Assembly (NCBI GenBank): GCA_023935145.1
Contig: CM043701.1
Location: 73,036,817 to 73,100,816, forward strand
DNA from: Bretschneidera sinensis
Taxonomy: Eukaryota; Streptophyta; Magnoliopsida; Brassicales; Akaniaceae
Direction: 5' to 3'
Length of the DNA stretch: 64,000 nucleotides
Shown: positions 21,835 to 33,419 of the stretch, piece after piece
Numbering within the stretch: the stretch's first letter is position 1
Layout of the letters: each line of letters begins with the position of its first letter
Notes under the pieces: model-generated
Databases searched by the model: none
What the model was told of the DNA's origin: nothing
The model's input: only the letters and a program-made list of their open reading frames with translations
Translations under genes and position numbers: made by a program

Positions 21835-22444
21835 ATCAATCAAAGTAGATAGGGGTAACCATATAGATCTCATCTAGTTCTTCTACTTTCTCTACATAGT
21901 GCTTCAAACGTTGCCTATTCACTCGAAATACTCTCTAATCATTTGGATCTTCTATCTCAACCGAACTATTGGGAAAGACTTGCTTAAGCACGAATGGGCC
22001 GGTCCATCTTGATTTTAACTTGTCGGGAGAAAGTGAAGCCTCGAGTCATAGAGGTTGACTCGTTGATTGGGCTCGAAATACTTCCTTAGAATTTTCTTGT
22101 CATGAGTCGCCTTTATCTTTGTCTTGTAGATTCTGGAGTTGTCGTAGGCATCATTTCGCAACTCTTCAATCTCAGCCAATTGAAGCTTCCTATAAATTCT
22201 TGCATCATCAAGATCAAAGTAAATGCTCTTTACAGCCCAATAAACATGATGTTAACTCAACCAATAGATGGAAAACTTTTCCATAGACAAGCCAGTACGG
22301 AGACATCCCGAGGTTGGTCTTGTAAGCAGTACAGTAAGCCCAAAGACCGTAAAAAAGCACAAAGACTAATCCTTTTTATTCGGGGTTCACTGTCTTCTCC
22401 AATATTTACTTCACCTCTCGATTGGCCAATTCAACCTATAAATA
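21835..22444 (-). pseudogene. integrase C-terminal remnant of element B
   Basis: Read on the minus strand, it opens at the catalytic-Glu helix (VELANREVK) and passes through TNLGMSPYWLVYGK and LAEIEELRNDAYDNSRIYK. It ends in SRWTGPFVLKQVFPN and VEIEDPND, the Athila integrase C-terminus. Stops and frameshifts interrupt it. The HHCC finger and both catalytic aspartates are missing because the frame is joined directly to RT at about 22,443. Confidence 0.8.
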
Positions 22445-23439
22445 GAGTAGGCATGAATCAAAAGAATCACCAAACACAATCAAATCATCAATAAAGACTT
22501 CCATAAATTTTTCAACCATGTCGCTAAATATACTCATCATGCATCTTTGAAATGTAGCCAGTGCATTACACAGTCCAAAAAACATACACTAGAATGCATA
22601 AGTACCAAATGGGCATGTGAACGTAGTCTTACCCTGATCTTCTAATGCAATCTCTATCTGATAATATCCCAAATACCCGTGTAGAAAGCAATAGAAGAGA
22701 TGACTAGCTACACGTTCTAAGATTTGGTCTAAAAATGGAAGTGGGAAGTGATTCTTGCGGGTGGTGGAATTAAGTTTTCTATAGTCTATGCACATGCGCC
22801 ACCTTGTGACTACCTTGGTAGGAACATGCATCCCCTCCGAGTTGGTTACCACAATTACCCCCGAATTTTTAGGTAATACTTAAGTTGGGCTAACCCACTT
22901 ATTATCAGAGACGGGGTAAATGATACCCGCATTTAATAACTTTAAAACTTCCTTTTTCATGACTTTTTTCATAGTGGGGTTAAGTCGTCGTTGAGGGTCT
23001 CTACATGGGTTAGTTCCTTTCTCTAAATGGATCCTATGGGAACATATCAAGGGGTTAATACCTTGAATGTTAGCAGTCGTCCATCCTAATGTAGCTTTGT
23101 GCTCACTTAACATGTTAATCAATTTCTTTTCTTGTGAATCACTAAGTACATAGGAAATAATAATAGGAAAAGTATTACTTGATCCTAAGAATGCATGTTT
23201 GAGTCCCTCAGGTAGTGTCGCTAAGTCAACCTTTGGGAGCAGATGGCTTAGGTCTCTTTCAATCTTGGTAACTCCTTGAAGCTTGGTTTCCATTTTTGTT
23301 CTCCTTTATCCTTTGACCCTGAAACAACAGAAATATCAAAAACATCATCAGGATAAAGTGAACTCTCAGAATCAGAAATACCAAGGAAATACTCTAAAAG
23401 TTCTAATTTTTTTCTCAAGTGAGCCTCCTCTGGGATCAA
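22445..23439 (-). pseudogene. reverse transcriptase remnant of element B
   Basis: The region before RT and the fingers are readable at 23,439-22,880 (HLEKGTNPCRDPQRRLNPTM, LLNAGIIYPVSDNKWVSPT). The palm is at 22,852-22,480, with RWRMCIDYRKLN, TTFTCPFGTYAF and the catalytic VFIDD near 22,495. Stops separate the pieces. Just after the palm (DSFDSCLLYL) the sequence jumps to integrase at about 22,443, so the thumb and all of RNase H are deleted. Confidence 0.88.
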
Positions 23440-23499
23440 TGTGTCTATTGTATAAGTATGATAGCAATCATCATCATCATCATGTGGTTATCTTTCGAT

Positions 23500-24060
23500 G
23501 TTAAAAATGTTGACCTCTAGAGTCATGTTCCTCTCTAGAGTCATGTTCCTAAAAGACAGCTTCATTAGACCGTTTCTATAATTAATAAGAGCGTTAGAGG
23601 TGGCCAGGAAAGGTCTTCCTAAACTAATTGGAACTTTAGACTTCATATCAACCACAGAATAAATATCCAGAATGAGAAAATCAACAAGATAGTAGAACTT
23701 ATCTATCTATATCAGTACATCTTCGATTATCCCCCTTGGTTTCTTAGTCAATCGGTCAGCCAACTGTAGTACCATAGATGTGTGTTTGATCTCTCCTAGA
23801 CCTAGTTGTAAGTAGATAATGTAAGGCATTAGGTTCACACTAGCTCCTAAATCCAGTAAAGCTTAATCGATCTCATGAATCCCAATTTGACAGGTGATCG
23901 TGGGACACCCTGGGTCTTTATATTTGAGCAGTGTCTTTTGCTCAATTATCACACTCACTTGCTCAGTCAAGAACGTAGTCTTCTTGACTTGATGCTTGCT
24001 TTTTATGATGCATAGATCCTTGATTGCCTTTGCATAGGTTGGTACCTATTTAATCACATG
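23500..24060 (-). pseudogene. retropepsin remnant of element B
   Basis: The minus-strand frame contains ALLDLGASVNLMP near 23,870-23,830, the Athila protease active site (D-L-G-A). It is followed by LQLADRLTKKPRGIIEDVL and LGRPFLATSNALIN. Several stops are present. A 16-base piece (TAGAGTCATGTTCCTC type) is duplicated at 23,518-23,550. Confidence 0.75.
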
Positions 24061-25717
24061 AAGCAAATGTAAGTTAATCTTAACTTGTTTTAAATGTTCT
24101 AGGATCTCACCTTGTATTTTTGGATTTTTTTCCTTTTAGTCGGAGTGCTTGAGGGAAAAGGGACTTAAACCGAAATTTTTTCATTTGGCTCATTCTTGGG
24201 GCTGTTTTCCTCCGTGCTCAGAGAGGTACTCGTGGCCGTCATCTGACTTGGTCCATCTAACACCTTACCATTCCGAGTAGTTATTGCATTGACCTCTATG
24301 ATATTTTATGAATCTGAAGTAGAGGTTTGTGCCATATGTTGCCCTCTTGGATTTGATTGAGGCTGAGATGGGAATTTGCCTCACTTTTGCACTGCGAGAG
24401 AACTTGTTAGCTTAGTTATTTGACTTTTAATTTTCTTGTTCTCTTCAATTACCTGTGTCACAGCAGTTTCTAATTTTTGAATAATTTTACCTTGTGACTC
24501 CATAAATGCGTTTAATTTTTCCTCTAAAGGGATTCTATTAGGTTGTGCATTGTATGAGGTTGCAGGGTATGACACAGTTGGTTGCGCATGTGCGTATGTG
24601 GGTTAGTTTGAGTTGGGCCTCCAGCTAAAGTTCGGGTGGTTACTCCTACCAGGATTATATGTATTGGAGAAAGGATTATGAGGCTTCCTGTAAATCCCTA
24701 AGGCGTTAATTGTTCATCAAAAACCTCTCTCATCTCTATAAAAGTCAGGCAATCTTGAGCTAAGTGTTCCACTCCCCCACAGACGAAACAAGCACCTTGT
24801 GACTCGACTCTTACAATAGTATGCATGAGTCTACCATCTTGGGTCTAAAGTGCCTTTAACTCTCGAGTTACTCGCTCCAATTTGGTTTTCATGCTATCCT
24901 CTTCCCTAAGTTGGTAGATCCCAGCCAGTCCTACTCTATTTGTGCTTTCAATAGCACTGGGCCCTATCCAAGTGTAGGCTTTCTCAGTCAAGTCATTCAG
25001 ATACTCAATTGCGTCATTGGGGTCCTTTTGTATAAAGTCCCCATTGCACATCATCTCTATGAATTGACGCTCTTTACTTGTAAGTCCTTTATAAAAATGA
25101 CTAACTACGCGCTAACTCTCGTACCCATGGTGTGGACACATATTTAACAAATCCTTAAACCTCTCCCATGCCTAATATAATGTCTCGATATCTTTTTGGC
25201 TAAAGGTTGAAATTTGTCTTCTCAGACCATTGGTTTTGTGAAGTAGGAAGTATTTATTGAAAAATGCTTGCGTCATTTCTTCCCATGAACCTATTGACCT
25301 CGGCCACAAAGATTATAGCCAACTCTTTACTTTGTCCTTCAAAGAAAAAAGAAAGAACCTTAGTTTAACAGAGTTAATAGCCTCAAGTCTACCATGAAAC
25401 ATGGCCACCACTTCATCAAATTCCATAATGTGAACATAAGGGTTTTCGCTTTCTAAACCGTGGAAGGTGGGTATCAATGCTATCATGCCCGGCTTGAAAT
25501 CTTTATGTGGTGTGTTTGGCGAAAACATGAAGCATAATGGTGTAGATGTGCATGTGGGATGAAGGTAGTCATTTAGGGTCCTAACAGTGTCATCTTTGTG
25601 ATTGCTCATGCTGTTAGAGCTTGTGTTTGAACCCATTTCACTCCTAATGTAATTCAGTGGGTATTCTAACTGAAGGATTCTAACCAATCGTCCATGTTCG
25701 TCTCTATCCCAACGCAT
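24061..25717 (-). pseudogene. gag pseudogene of element B
   Basis: The minus-strand start at 25,717 opens the capsid part (LNDYLHPTC, ALIPTFHGLESENPY) as far as 25,313. Further capsid pieces with stops follow to about 24,845. The zinc knuckle CFVCGGVEHLAQDC near 24,790-24,750 keeps all four ligands. A Gln/Pro-rich linker and a coiled coil (24,575-24,381) follow, then a decayed stretch towards the protease. The order and motifs match gag of element C. Confidence 0.85.
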
Positions 25718-25874
25718 ATACCACCAACACTCTCTTATTTATTTATTTATTTATTTTTAATTATTTATTTAAATTATTAATTAATTAAATTTTTTTTCTT
25801 GAATAAAAGAAAACTGAAAAATAAAATAAAGCTAGAATTAAAAAGAAACTAAAAGAAAAAGTTCGAAAAGATAG
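25718..25874 (-). other. leader of element B next to element C
   Basis: This is AT-rich untranslated leader with a (TTTA)n run at 25,737-25,757. It continues on the other side of element C at 43,155. Confidence 0.6.
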
Positions 25875-25879
25875 TACCC
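25875..25879. repeat. target-site duplication of element C (left copy)
   Basis: TACCC stands here and again at 43,150-43,154, exactly outside the ends of C. It is a perfect 5-bp duplication. Confidence 0.95.
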
Positions 25880-27201
25880 TGATGAGAGTCATAAAATGCA
25901 TCTTAACAGTACTTATTTGTTAGCGTTTTAGGATTGATCTAGGTTTAAATTGCAGTTTTATACCTTAACAACTCTAAATTGATATTCTTGGATTGTTGAT
26001 CTATTTTGATGCATTTTCAGGTACTTTGAGTCCAAAAGAGGTGGAAAGCCATCATAGCTTAAAGCACAATGCTTCGATGCACATCAGAGTTAAGGCATGG
26101 TTGCGGAAGGGCAAAATGAAGAGAAACCAAGTCTTTAGTGTGTGCACTGCGGTCTGAAAAGTCTAAGCCTCAGCCTCCAGAACCATGCCCAAAACCTTGC
26201 AAAATCTGAAAGAAGACCACTAGTGTGCGCTGCGGCCTGGACCAATCTGGGCCGCGGCCTACAGAATCATGAAGAAAACCACAAAAGGCTGAGCCGCGGC
26301 CTAGATTAATGTGAGCTGCGGCGCGAGCTCGATGCTTTGTTTTCGAGTCACGACTTAATTAGGGTTTTAATGATAGTTTAAACCCGAAAACAGCCTTGGA
26401 CCTTTTGTATTATAAATAGATCACTTAGGGTTTGATAAGAAACAAGCATTAAGGCTGGAAAACTCAATAAGACTGCCACATTCTCCTCCATCAAAGTGTT
26501 CAAGAATGAGCCTCATGGCCAACTAATCTCCAAGCAAGGCAAAGGTATGAATCCCTAGGTGTAGTTGTTCTTACTTTCCATTATTGATTCAGTTGTAGTT
26601 TGGATTTATTGTCAAAACATTTTTATGATTTACTCTTTGATTTAATTAGAAGATTTTCTTTTAATCCGGTTATTGTATCTTCCTCCTCGATATAAGTCTA
26701 GTCATGCTCTTCTTATGTCAAGATTGTTGGATATGATTGAGTCCAGTAGATTTATCTTTTAGGTTTGTCTATTACTACGATATTGTCATTAAGATATATT
26801 GTCGTTTCTTGATAAATCATAGGATAGGTCATGTGTGCTTACATCGAAAGTAAAGAGTAATTCATATAAATTACATTAGGATTCATATGTGCTTTGATTG
26901 AATATTGATCGATTACTTGTTTGGGATGTGAAACTAGTAATCGAGATAAAAACAAATAAATCAAGATTGGAATAAGACAACGAACCTAGTGAGGATTCCC
27001 AGACCCTTGTTGTTTCTCTATTATATTCTTCAATCTATTTACACAATTTTCTCACATCACTTCATTATCAAAACTCAGTTTTCTCACTTGATCTTTATCG
27101 TTCGTGTTAAGGATTACACTTTTCCTTTTTAGTTCGCTTTTCCTTGTGGGATCGACACCTCAACTATACACAATAATCGCGTATTAGTTTGAGTGTAATC
27201 A
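25880..27201 (+). repeat. 5' LTR of element C
   Basis: It runs from TGATGAGAGTC to GTGTAATCA, 1,322 bp. A GC-rich array of GCCGCGGCCT-type motifs lies at about 26,140-26,330, and a TATAAATA box at 26,411-26,418. The 3' LTR lacks about 96 bp that lie here near 26,940-27,035. Confidence 0.93.
26411..26418 (+). promoter_or_regulatory. TATA box of the 5' LTR of C
   Basis: TATAAATA follows the GC-rich array by about 80 bp. The same box is at 42,449-42,456 in the 3' LTR. Confidence 0.6.
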
Positions 27202-27230
27202 AATTCTGGTGCTGTTGCCGGGGAAACGCG
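27202..27230 (+). other. primer-binding site of element C
   Basis: TGGTGCTGTTGCCGGGGAA lies a few bases after the LTR. Athila-type elements usually have TGGCGCCGTTGCCGGGGA here, matching the 3' end of tRNA-Asp. Two bases differ. Confidence 0.75.
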
Positions 27231-27358
27231 CTTACGAACAAGGAAGATTGTCAACTTTGAGACAAGACGGTAATATTGTTCCTTTCTTTAAGTTTTGATT
27301 TTCTGATTTTATTTTATTATTCTGTTTTATTTATTTCCCTTTTTAACTCATTTGGTGT

Positions 27359-29026
27359 ATGCTTAGACCGAGAGATTCACGAGGTAGGTTCATTAGAGGA
27401 CCCGAAATAAAGTTACTCTCTCCTTCCATATCCGTTAGTGAAACCTCGCCTAGATCAACCCATAGTGCACCCCCAAACGAGAATTTAGAGGATTTTAACA
27501 TGGCTGATAACCCCAATGAGAATGTTGCTAGGACACTTAAGGATTACTTGCATCCTAGTCGAACAGCCACACCATCACGCATCATGTTTCCAGCCAATAC
27601 TCGCCAACAGGATTTTAAAACAGGGATGATACAATTACTCCCTACATTCCATGGCTTGGAAAATGAAAACCCATATGTACACATTAGGGAGTTTGAGGAA
27701 GTAGTTACAACTTTTCATAGTCAAGATGCAACTGATGACATCGTGAGACTCAATTTTTTTCCTTTCGCTTTGAATGATAAAGCTAAGAGTTTGCTATACT
27801 CGCTGAGACCACGATCTATTGGGTCATGGAATGAGATGACTCAAGTCTTCTTTAATAAATACGTCCCTCAACATAAGACCAATGCTTTAAAAAGGAAAAT
27901 CTCCACCTTTGCACAAAAGGACAATAACACATTGTATCAGTCTTGGGAAAAATTTAAAGAGTTGTTGAGTATGTGTCCTCATTATAGGTAGGAGAATTAG
28001 CGCTTAGTGAGCTATTTTTATGAGGGATTTACACATAGAGAGCGCCAATTTGTAGAGATGATGTGTAATGGTGAATTTTTACAAAAAGATCCTGATGAGG
28101 CCATAGAATACCTCAATGAGCTTGCTGAAAAAGCTCACACTTGGACTGGATCTAGTGCTACTGAAAGCACAAATAGGTCATGACCTGTAGGAAACCCCAC
28201 TAGTGGTGGGATTTACCATCTTAGGGAAGAGAACAATCTAAAGGCTAAGGTTGAGATGCTCATTAAGGAGTTAGATGCGTTAAAGACTAAAAGCTCAAAG
28301 CCAACACATGTGGCTAATCAAGTTGAATCTTTGGAACCATGTTTTGTGTGTGGCGGGGTAGGCTATCTCGCCCAAGAGTGTCCCATATTTTCTGATATGA
28401 GAGGGATGTATGAGGAACAATGTAATGCCTTAGGCATGTACAAGAAGCCTTTTGCACCCTTCTTTAATACTTATAATCCGGGATGGCGCAATCACCCCAA
28501 CTTCAGCTGGAAGTCTGAAAATTAGCAGCTTGCACAACCCCCTAGATTATATCCTGCACCATATCAGACACCCTCATCCTCTATGAGTTCTTTAGAAGAC
28601 ACTTTACATGCTTTTATTGAGGCACAGGGTAAGACAAACCAAAGATATGAAGCATTAATTACTCAAGTTGTTGAAGAGAACAAGGAAATAAGGAGCCAAG
28701 TATCCAAATTGATGGGCTCCTTGAGTGTGAATGAGCGAGGTACGTTCCTTTCTCAAGCTCAGTCCACACCCCATGGTCAACACATGGCACAAGAAAATCT
28801 AAAAGATGTGAATGCCATTGTGACAAGAAGTGGTAAGTCATTACACATCCCAACAACGAACAAATCAGAGGATGTGAAAAAGGGACAAGGTAGTAGTGAT
28901 GTCGAGCTGTCCAAGGACCCTGAGGTTACCAAGAGCCCTGTTAAAGCACTATTCCCTCAAGCCTTAAAATCAAACAAGAAAAATCTGGACCGAAACAATG
29001 AAATCCTAGAGAACCTAAGGCAATAA
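27359..29026 (+). pseudogene. gag pseudogene of element C
   Basis: The start at 27,359 (MLRPRDSRGRF) opens a 210-codon capsid segment to a TAG at 27,989-27,991. It continues with stops to a knuckle CFVCGGVGYLAQEC (about 28,340-28,381), in which the zinc-binding His is Tyr at 28,364-28,366 (CAT to TAT). The NPGWRNHPNFSW motif, a TAG at about 28,523, then a coiled coil and polar tail (28,583-29,026) follow. The protein would form the particle shell and bind RNA. Confidence 0.88.
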
Positions 29027-29043
29027 AACTTAATCTTCCTCTT

Positions 29044-29544
29044 TTGCATGTGATTAAACAAGTTCCTACTTATGCAAAAGTTCTCAAGGATTTGTGTACA
29101 ATTAAGAGGAAGCACCATGTGAAGAAAATAGCATTCCTAATGGAGCAAGTTAATGCTTTAATTGAGCAAAGAATTTCCCCCAAATACAAGGATCCTATCT
29201 GTCCAACCATTGCATGTAGCATTGGAAATCATGAGGTTGGACAAGCATTGCTAGATTTAGGAGCTAGTATAAATTTGATGCCATTTTCTATTTATTTACA
29301 GCTGGGTTTGGGAGAAATCAAACCAACCGATGTGGTATTGCAATTGGCTGACCGTTCAGTCAAAGTACCCCGGGGTGTGGTAGAGGATGTTCTAATCCAA
29401 ATTGATAAATTTTATTATCCTGATTATTTCCTAATCCTTGATACTACTTCTGCTGTTAACACTAACACTAAAATTCCTTTGATTTTGGGTAGACCTTTCT
29501 TACTACTGCAAATGCTCTTATTAATTGTAAGAATAGACTCATGA
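29044..29544 (+). pseudogene. retropepsin of element C
   Basis: An uninterrupted 166-codon stretch carries KQVPTYAKVLKDLC, then ALLDLGASINLMP near 29,245-29,283 (catalytic D-L-G-A), VLQLADRSVKVPRGVVEDVL and LGRPFLL. The end is out of frame with what follows: the normal continuation (IDCKNGLMKLSFGNM-like) is taken up by the next frame at 29,541. It would process the polyprotein. Confidence 0.85.
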
Positions 29545-31438
29545 AGCTGTCCTTTGGAAACATGACCCTCGAGGTGAACATTTTCAATGTTACAAAACAG
29601 CCAAAAGATGATGACGAGAGCCACCAGTTATACATGATTGAGTCACTCATCGATATAGGAGTTTCTATAGCTCATGACTTTGATCATCTTGAGTATTTTC
29701 TTGTTAATTCTGAGTTTGATTATATTAATGATAAATCTAATGTAATTGATATTTGTGTTATTTTTGATAAATCTCAGGATTATGGCACTCAAGCATGGCA
29801 ACCAAAGTTTAAGGAGTTGCTTGAAAGAAGCGAGAAACAAATCCCCTCAAGTGTGGAAGCACCCAAAGTTGAATTAAAGCGGCTGCCTAAGGGTTTAAAA
29901 CACGTTTTCCTCGGTCCAGGTGATACTTTTCCTGTTATTATCTCATCTGAATTATCTGAATCTCAAGGTGAGAAATTAATTTGGACCCTAAATGAACATA
30001 AATCAACCTTAGGTTGGAGCATAGCTGATTTAAAAGGTATTAGTCCCATGATCTGTTCTCATAAGATAAATTTGGATGAAGGAACTAGCCCTCGTAGAGA
30101 CCCCCAACGTAGGCTTCACCCCACTATGAAAGAAGTGGTGAAAAATGAAGTGTTGAAACTATTAGATGCGGGAATTATATATCCTATAGCTGATAGTAAA
30201 TGGGTAAGTCCTACACAAGTCGTTCCTAAAAAGTTCGGTGTCACTGTGGTGAAAAATGACCTAGGAGAGTTAGTCCTTACAAAACTTGTGACTGGGTGGC
30301 GAATGTGCATTGATTACAGAAAATTAAATGTTGCCACCCGGAAAGACCATTTCTCATTCTCTTTTATCGATCAAATTCTTGAGCGTGTAGCTGATCATCT
30401 TTTTTATTGTTTCTTAGATGGTTATTCTGGTTATTATCAAATTGAAATTGCATTAGAAGACCAGGATAAAACCACTTTCACTTGTCCCTTTGGTACTTAT
30501 GCTTTTCGTAGAATGCCATTTGGATTGTGTAATGCACCTGCTACTTTTCAACATTACATGATGAGCAATTTTAGTGACATGGTTGAAAATTGCATGGAAG
30601 TTTTTATGGATGACTTGACTATTTTTGGATCTTCATTTGATGTATGCTTATTAAATTTAGAGAGAGTATTAATTCGTTGTGAAGAGAAGGAATTAGTTTT
30701 AAATTGAGAAAATTCCATTTCATGGCACCTTCAGGTATTGTCTTAGGGCATCTTGTTTCTTCTAAAGGGATAGAGGTTGATCAATCTAAGATTGAATTAA
30801 TCTCTAAATTTCCTACACCTAAGACAGCAAAGGATGTGCGATCCTTTCTTGGTCATGCTGGTTTTTATAGGAGGTTCATACAAAATTTTTCCAACATATC
30901 TAGACCATTATGTGCCCTCCTAGTTAAAGATGCCCCATTCGAGTGGACACAAGCTTGTCAAGAGGCCTTTAAAATACTGATTGGCAAGCTTACTTCAGCA
31001 CCCATAATGCAGTCACCTAATTGGACTTTACCTTTTGAAATAATGTGAGATGCTAGTGACTTTGCTGTAGGTGCTGTTCTTGGACAGCAAAGCGAGGGGA
31101 AACCTTTTGTCATTTACTATGCTAGTAAAACCCTAAATAGTGCTCAGATGAATTACTCCACCACTGAAAAAGAATTACTAGCTGTAGTATTTTCTTCGGA
31201 CAAGTTTTGTGCTTATTTAATCGGTTCTCCTATTCTTATTTTCATAGATCATGCAACCTTTAAGTACCTTCTTACAAAGAAGGATGCTAAGGCACGACTA
31301 ATACGGTGGATCTTACTCTTACAAGAATTTGACATCACCATCAAAGATAAGAAAGGAGTAGAGGACACCTTTGACGACATGCCAATCAAGGATGATTTTC
31401 CCAATGAGCATTTACTCTATATTACTTCTCTGCAATAG
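29541..31438 (+). pseudogene. reverse transcriptase and RNase H of element C
   Basis: RT is open for 388 codons (29,541-30,707). It holds LHPTMKEVVKNEVLKLLDAG, WRMCIDYRKLN, TFTCPFGTYAFRRMPFGLCN and the catalytic VFMDDLTIF near 30,600-30,626. After a -1 frameshift at about 30,705, the thumb continues to 31,048. RNase H follows with a TGA in its first catalytic motif (IM-stop-DASDFAVGAVLG), then SKTLNSAQMNYSTTEKELLAVVF and IDHATFKYLL, to 31,438. Only one frameshift and one stop separate the pieces, so this is the best-preserved RT in the window. Confidence 0.92.
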
Positions 31439-32661
31439 TTTGCTCATATCGTGAATTATTTGGCTACCGGTGAGATACCAATGGATTAGATCACTCAAGA
31501 CAAGAGGAAGTTCTTGAATGAGGTACATAATTTTTATTGGGATGACCCTTGCCTTTTCAAGTACTGCCTTGACCAAATTTTAAGGCGTTGCATCCCTAAT
31601 GAAGAGATTGCCAGCGTCTTAGAATTTTGTCACTCCCAAGCTTATGGGGGCCACTTTTCAATGAAAAAAACCACTGTAAAAATTCTGTAGTGTGGATTTT
31701 ATTGGCCTGCCTTTTTTAAAGATGCAAATATCTATTGTCACTCATGTGAAAAGTATCAGAAGTTAGGAGTTGTGTCTCGTCGTAATATGATACCCTTAAA
31801 CTCAATTTTAGTGATTGAAATATTTGATTGTTGGACCATTGATTTTATGGGACCATTTCCTCCTTTTTTCATATATCAATATATCTTTGTGGAAATAGAT
31901 TATGTGTCAAAATGGATAGAGGCAGCAGCTTGCCGAAGCAATGATAATAGAACGGTGAAAATGTGTTATCTCGATTCGGTACACCACGTGCTATAATTAG
32001 TGATCGGGGTACGCATTTTTGAAACCGTTCTATTGAAGCTTTGATGAGGAAATATGGGGTGTTACATAAGATCCCTACTACCGACCAGCCTCAGACAAGT
32101 GGACAGGTAGAACTTGCAAACAGAGAAATTAAACAAATTTTAGTGAAAACAGTCAACCCGAATCGCAAGGATTGGTCTTTGAGACTAGTTGATGTGCTTT
32201 GGGCCTATCGTACAACTTTCAAAACTCCTTTAGGTATGTCACCTTATAGGCTTGTTTTTGGAAAGCCTTGCCACTTACCTGTAGAGCTCAAGCATCGAGC
32301 TTATTGGGCCATCAAGTCTTTCAATTTTGACATAGGAGAAGTGGGTAAGCTTAGGAAATTTTAGTTGACCGAGTTAGAGGAGTTGAGAAATTATGCTTAT
32401 GAGAACTCTAGAATCTATAAGGCTAAAATGAAAGTATTTCATGATAAAAATATTTTGAGGAAAACATTTAAGCCTAATGATCGGGTGTTCTTATACGATT
32501 CTAGACTCTATAAGCATCCAGGAAAACTTCGGTCGAGGTGGACCGGTCCTTTTGTAGTGAAGAATGTTTTTGCAAATGGGGTAGTAGAAATAAAAGATAC
32601 TAGAGATGGTCGGATCTTTAAAGTGAATGGTCAATGCCTTAAAGTCTTAATCGATAGGTAA
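31439..32661 (+). pseudogene. integrase of element C
   Basis: The finger region (CHSQAYGGHFS ... CHSCEKYQK, about 31,625-31,760) has one TAG. The core has its first Asp in WTIDFMGPFP and its second in the frame-shifted AIISDRGTHF near 31,995-32,022. The Glu is in [12 protein letters not shown] near 32,097-32,130. The C-terminus (32,365-32,661) has SRWTGPFVVKNVFANG. The catalytic residues survive, but frameshifts near 31,975 and stops at 32,022 and 32,362 break it. Confidence 0.9.
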
Positions 32662-33419
32662 GATCCGGAAGTGGAAGACATTCTACTTATGGATCCGGTC
32701 TATTCACCTTGACCACACCACAAAGGTATGTTTTTATTTATTTTTTTTCTTTTGTTTTGTTTGTTTTGCTTTTAACTAAGTTTATTTCAATTTTAATTTT
32801 TAGTTTTTTTCTTAACTTAAAAGTTTTTTTTTATTTTATAATTTGGCTAATTTTATTTTTTTTATGTTGAACAAACAAGTTTTTTTAGAAACAGGTCTGA
32901 CTAGAGCGCGTCGCGCCCCAGCTCGAGCAGGGCCGCACTGCACAGCGTGTAGCATGAGCAGAGCACTCCACACCACACAGCGCCTAGGTCGCCAGCCCTG
33001 TGCCCCAGCAGGATCCGCGCCGCACCGCGCCAGCTACCACCTATTCTGCACACCCACGATCTGCCCCACGTTAAAACCCAAGTTCTACACTCTCTTCTTC
33101 ATTTCTCATCTAAAAACATAGCAGCCACTTTCTCTCTCTCTCTCTTCCTCTCTCCAAACCCTCACTTACCCACTCTATTTTACTCAAAAAAAAAATTATT
33201 CTAACATCATTTCTTGGAGGATTTAGCACTAATATTGCAGATTTTGTTGGAAATTTCTCCACAAAGCTTGGTTCTAAGAGGATTTTGGGTATTTCAAGTT
33301 GGTGGGTATTCTTTCTTCTCTCCAACTTTGAGCATCAAGTAAGGCCAATTTCTTCTCTTTATTGTGAATTTGTGCTATTTGGGTGGTTGATTTTGAATTA
33401 GTTTTGCTGTTCTATACGT
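32662..33419 (+). other. spacer and leader between integrase and third ORF of element C
   Basis: It begins with a T-rich stretch (32,720-32,890), then a GC-rich block with many GCGC/GCC motifs (about 32,900-33,070), unlike its AT-rich surroundings. A pyrimidine-rich CT tract at 33,125-33,165 and a leader-like stretch reach to the ATG near 33,420. CAAGTAAGG near 33,338 could serve as a splice donor. No ORF of note is present. Confidence 0.5.

Noticed and set aside
22589..25717. An intact Athila-like polyprotein on the minus strand of B
   Set aside because: Stops, frameshifts and an RT-to-integrase deletion break it, so only pseudogene entries are given.
32843..33121. Cysteine/arginine-rich 92-codon frame in the GC-rich block of C
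   Set aside because: Base composition alone explains it; no homology or conserved start is visible.
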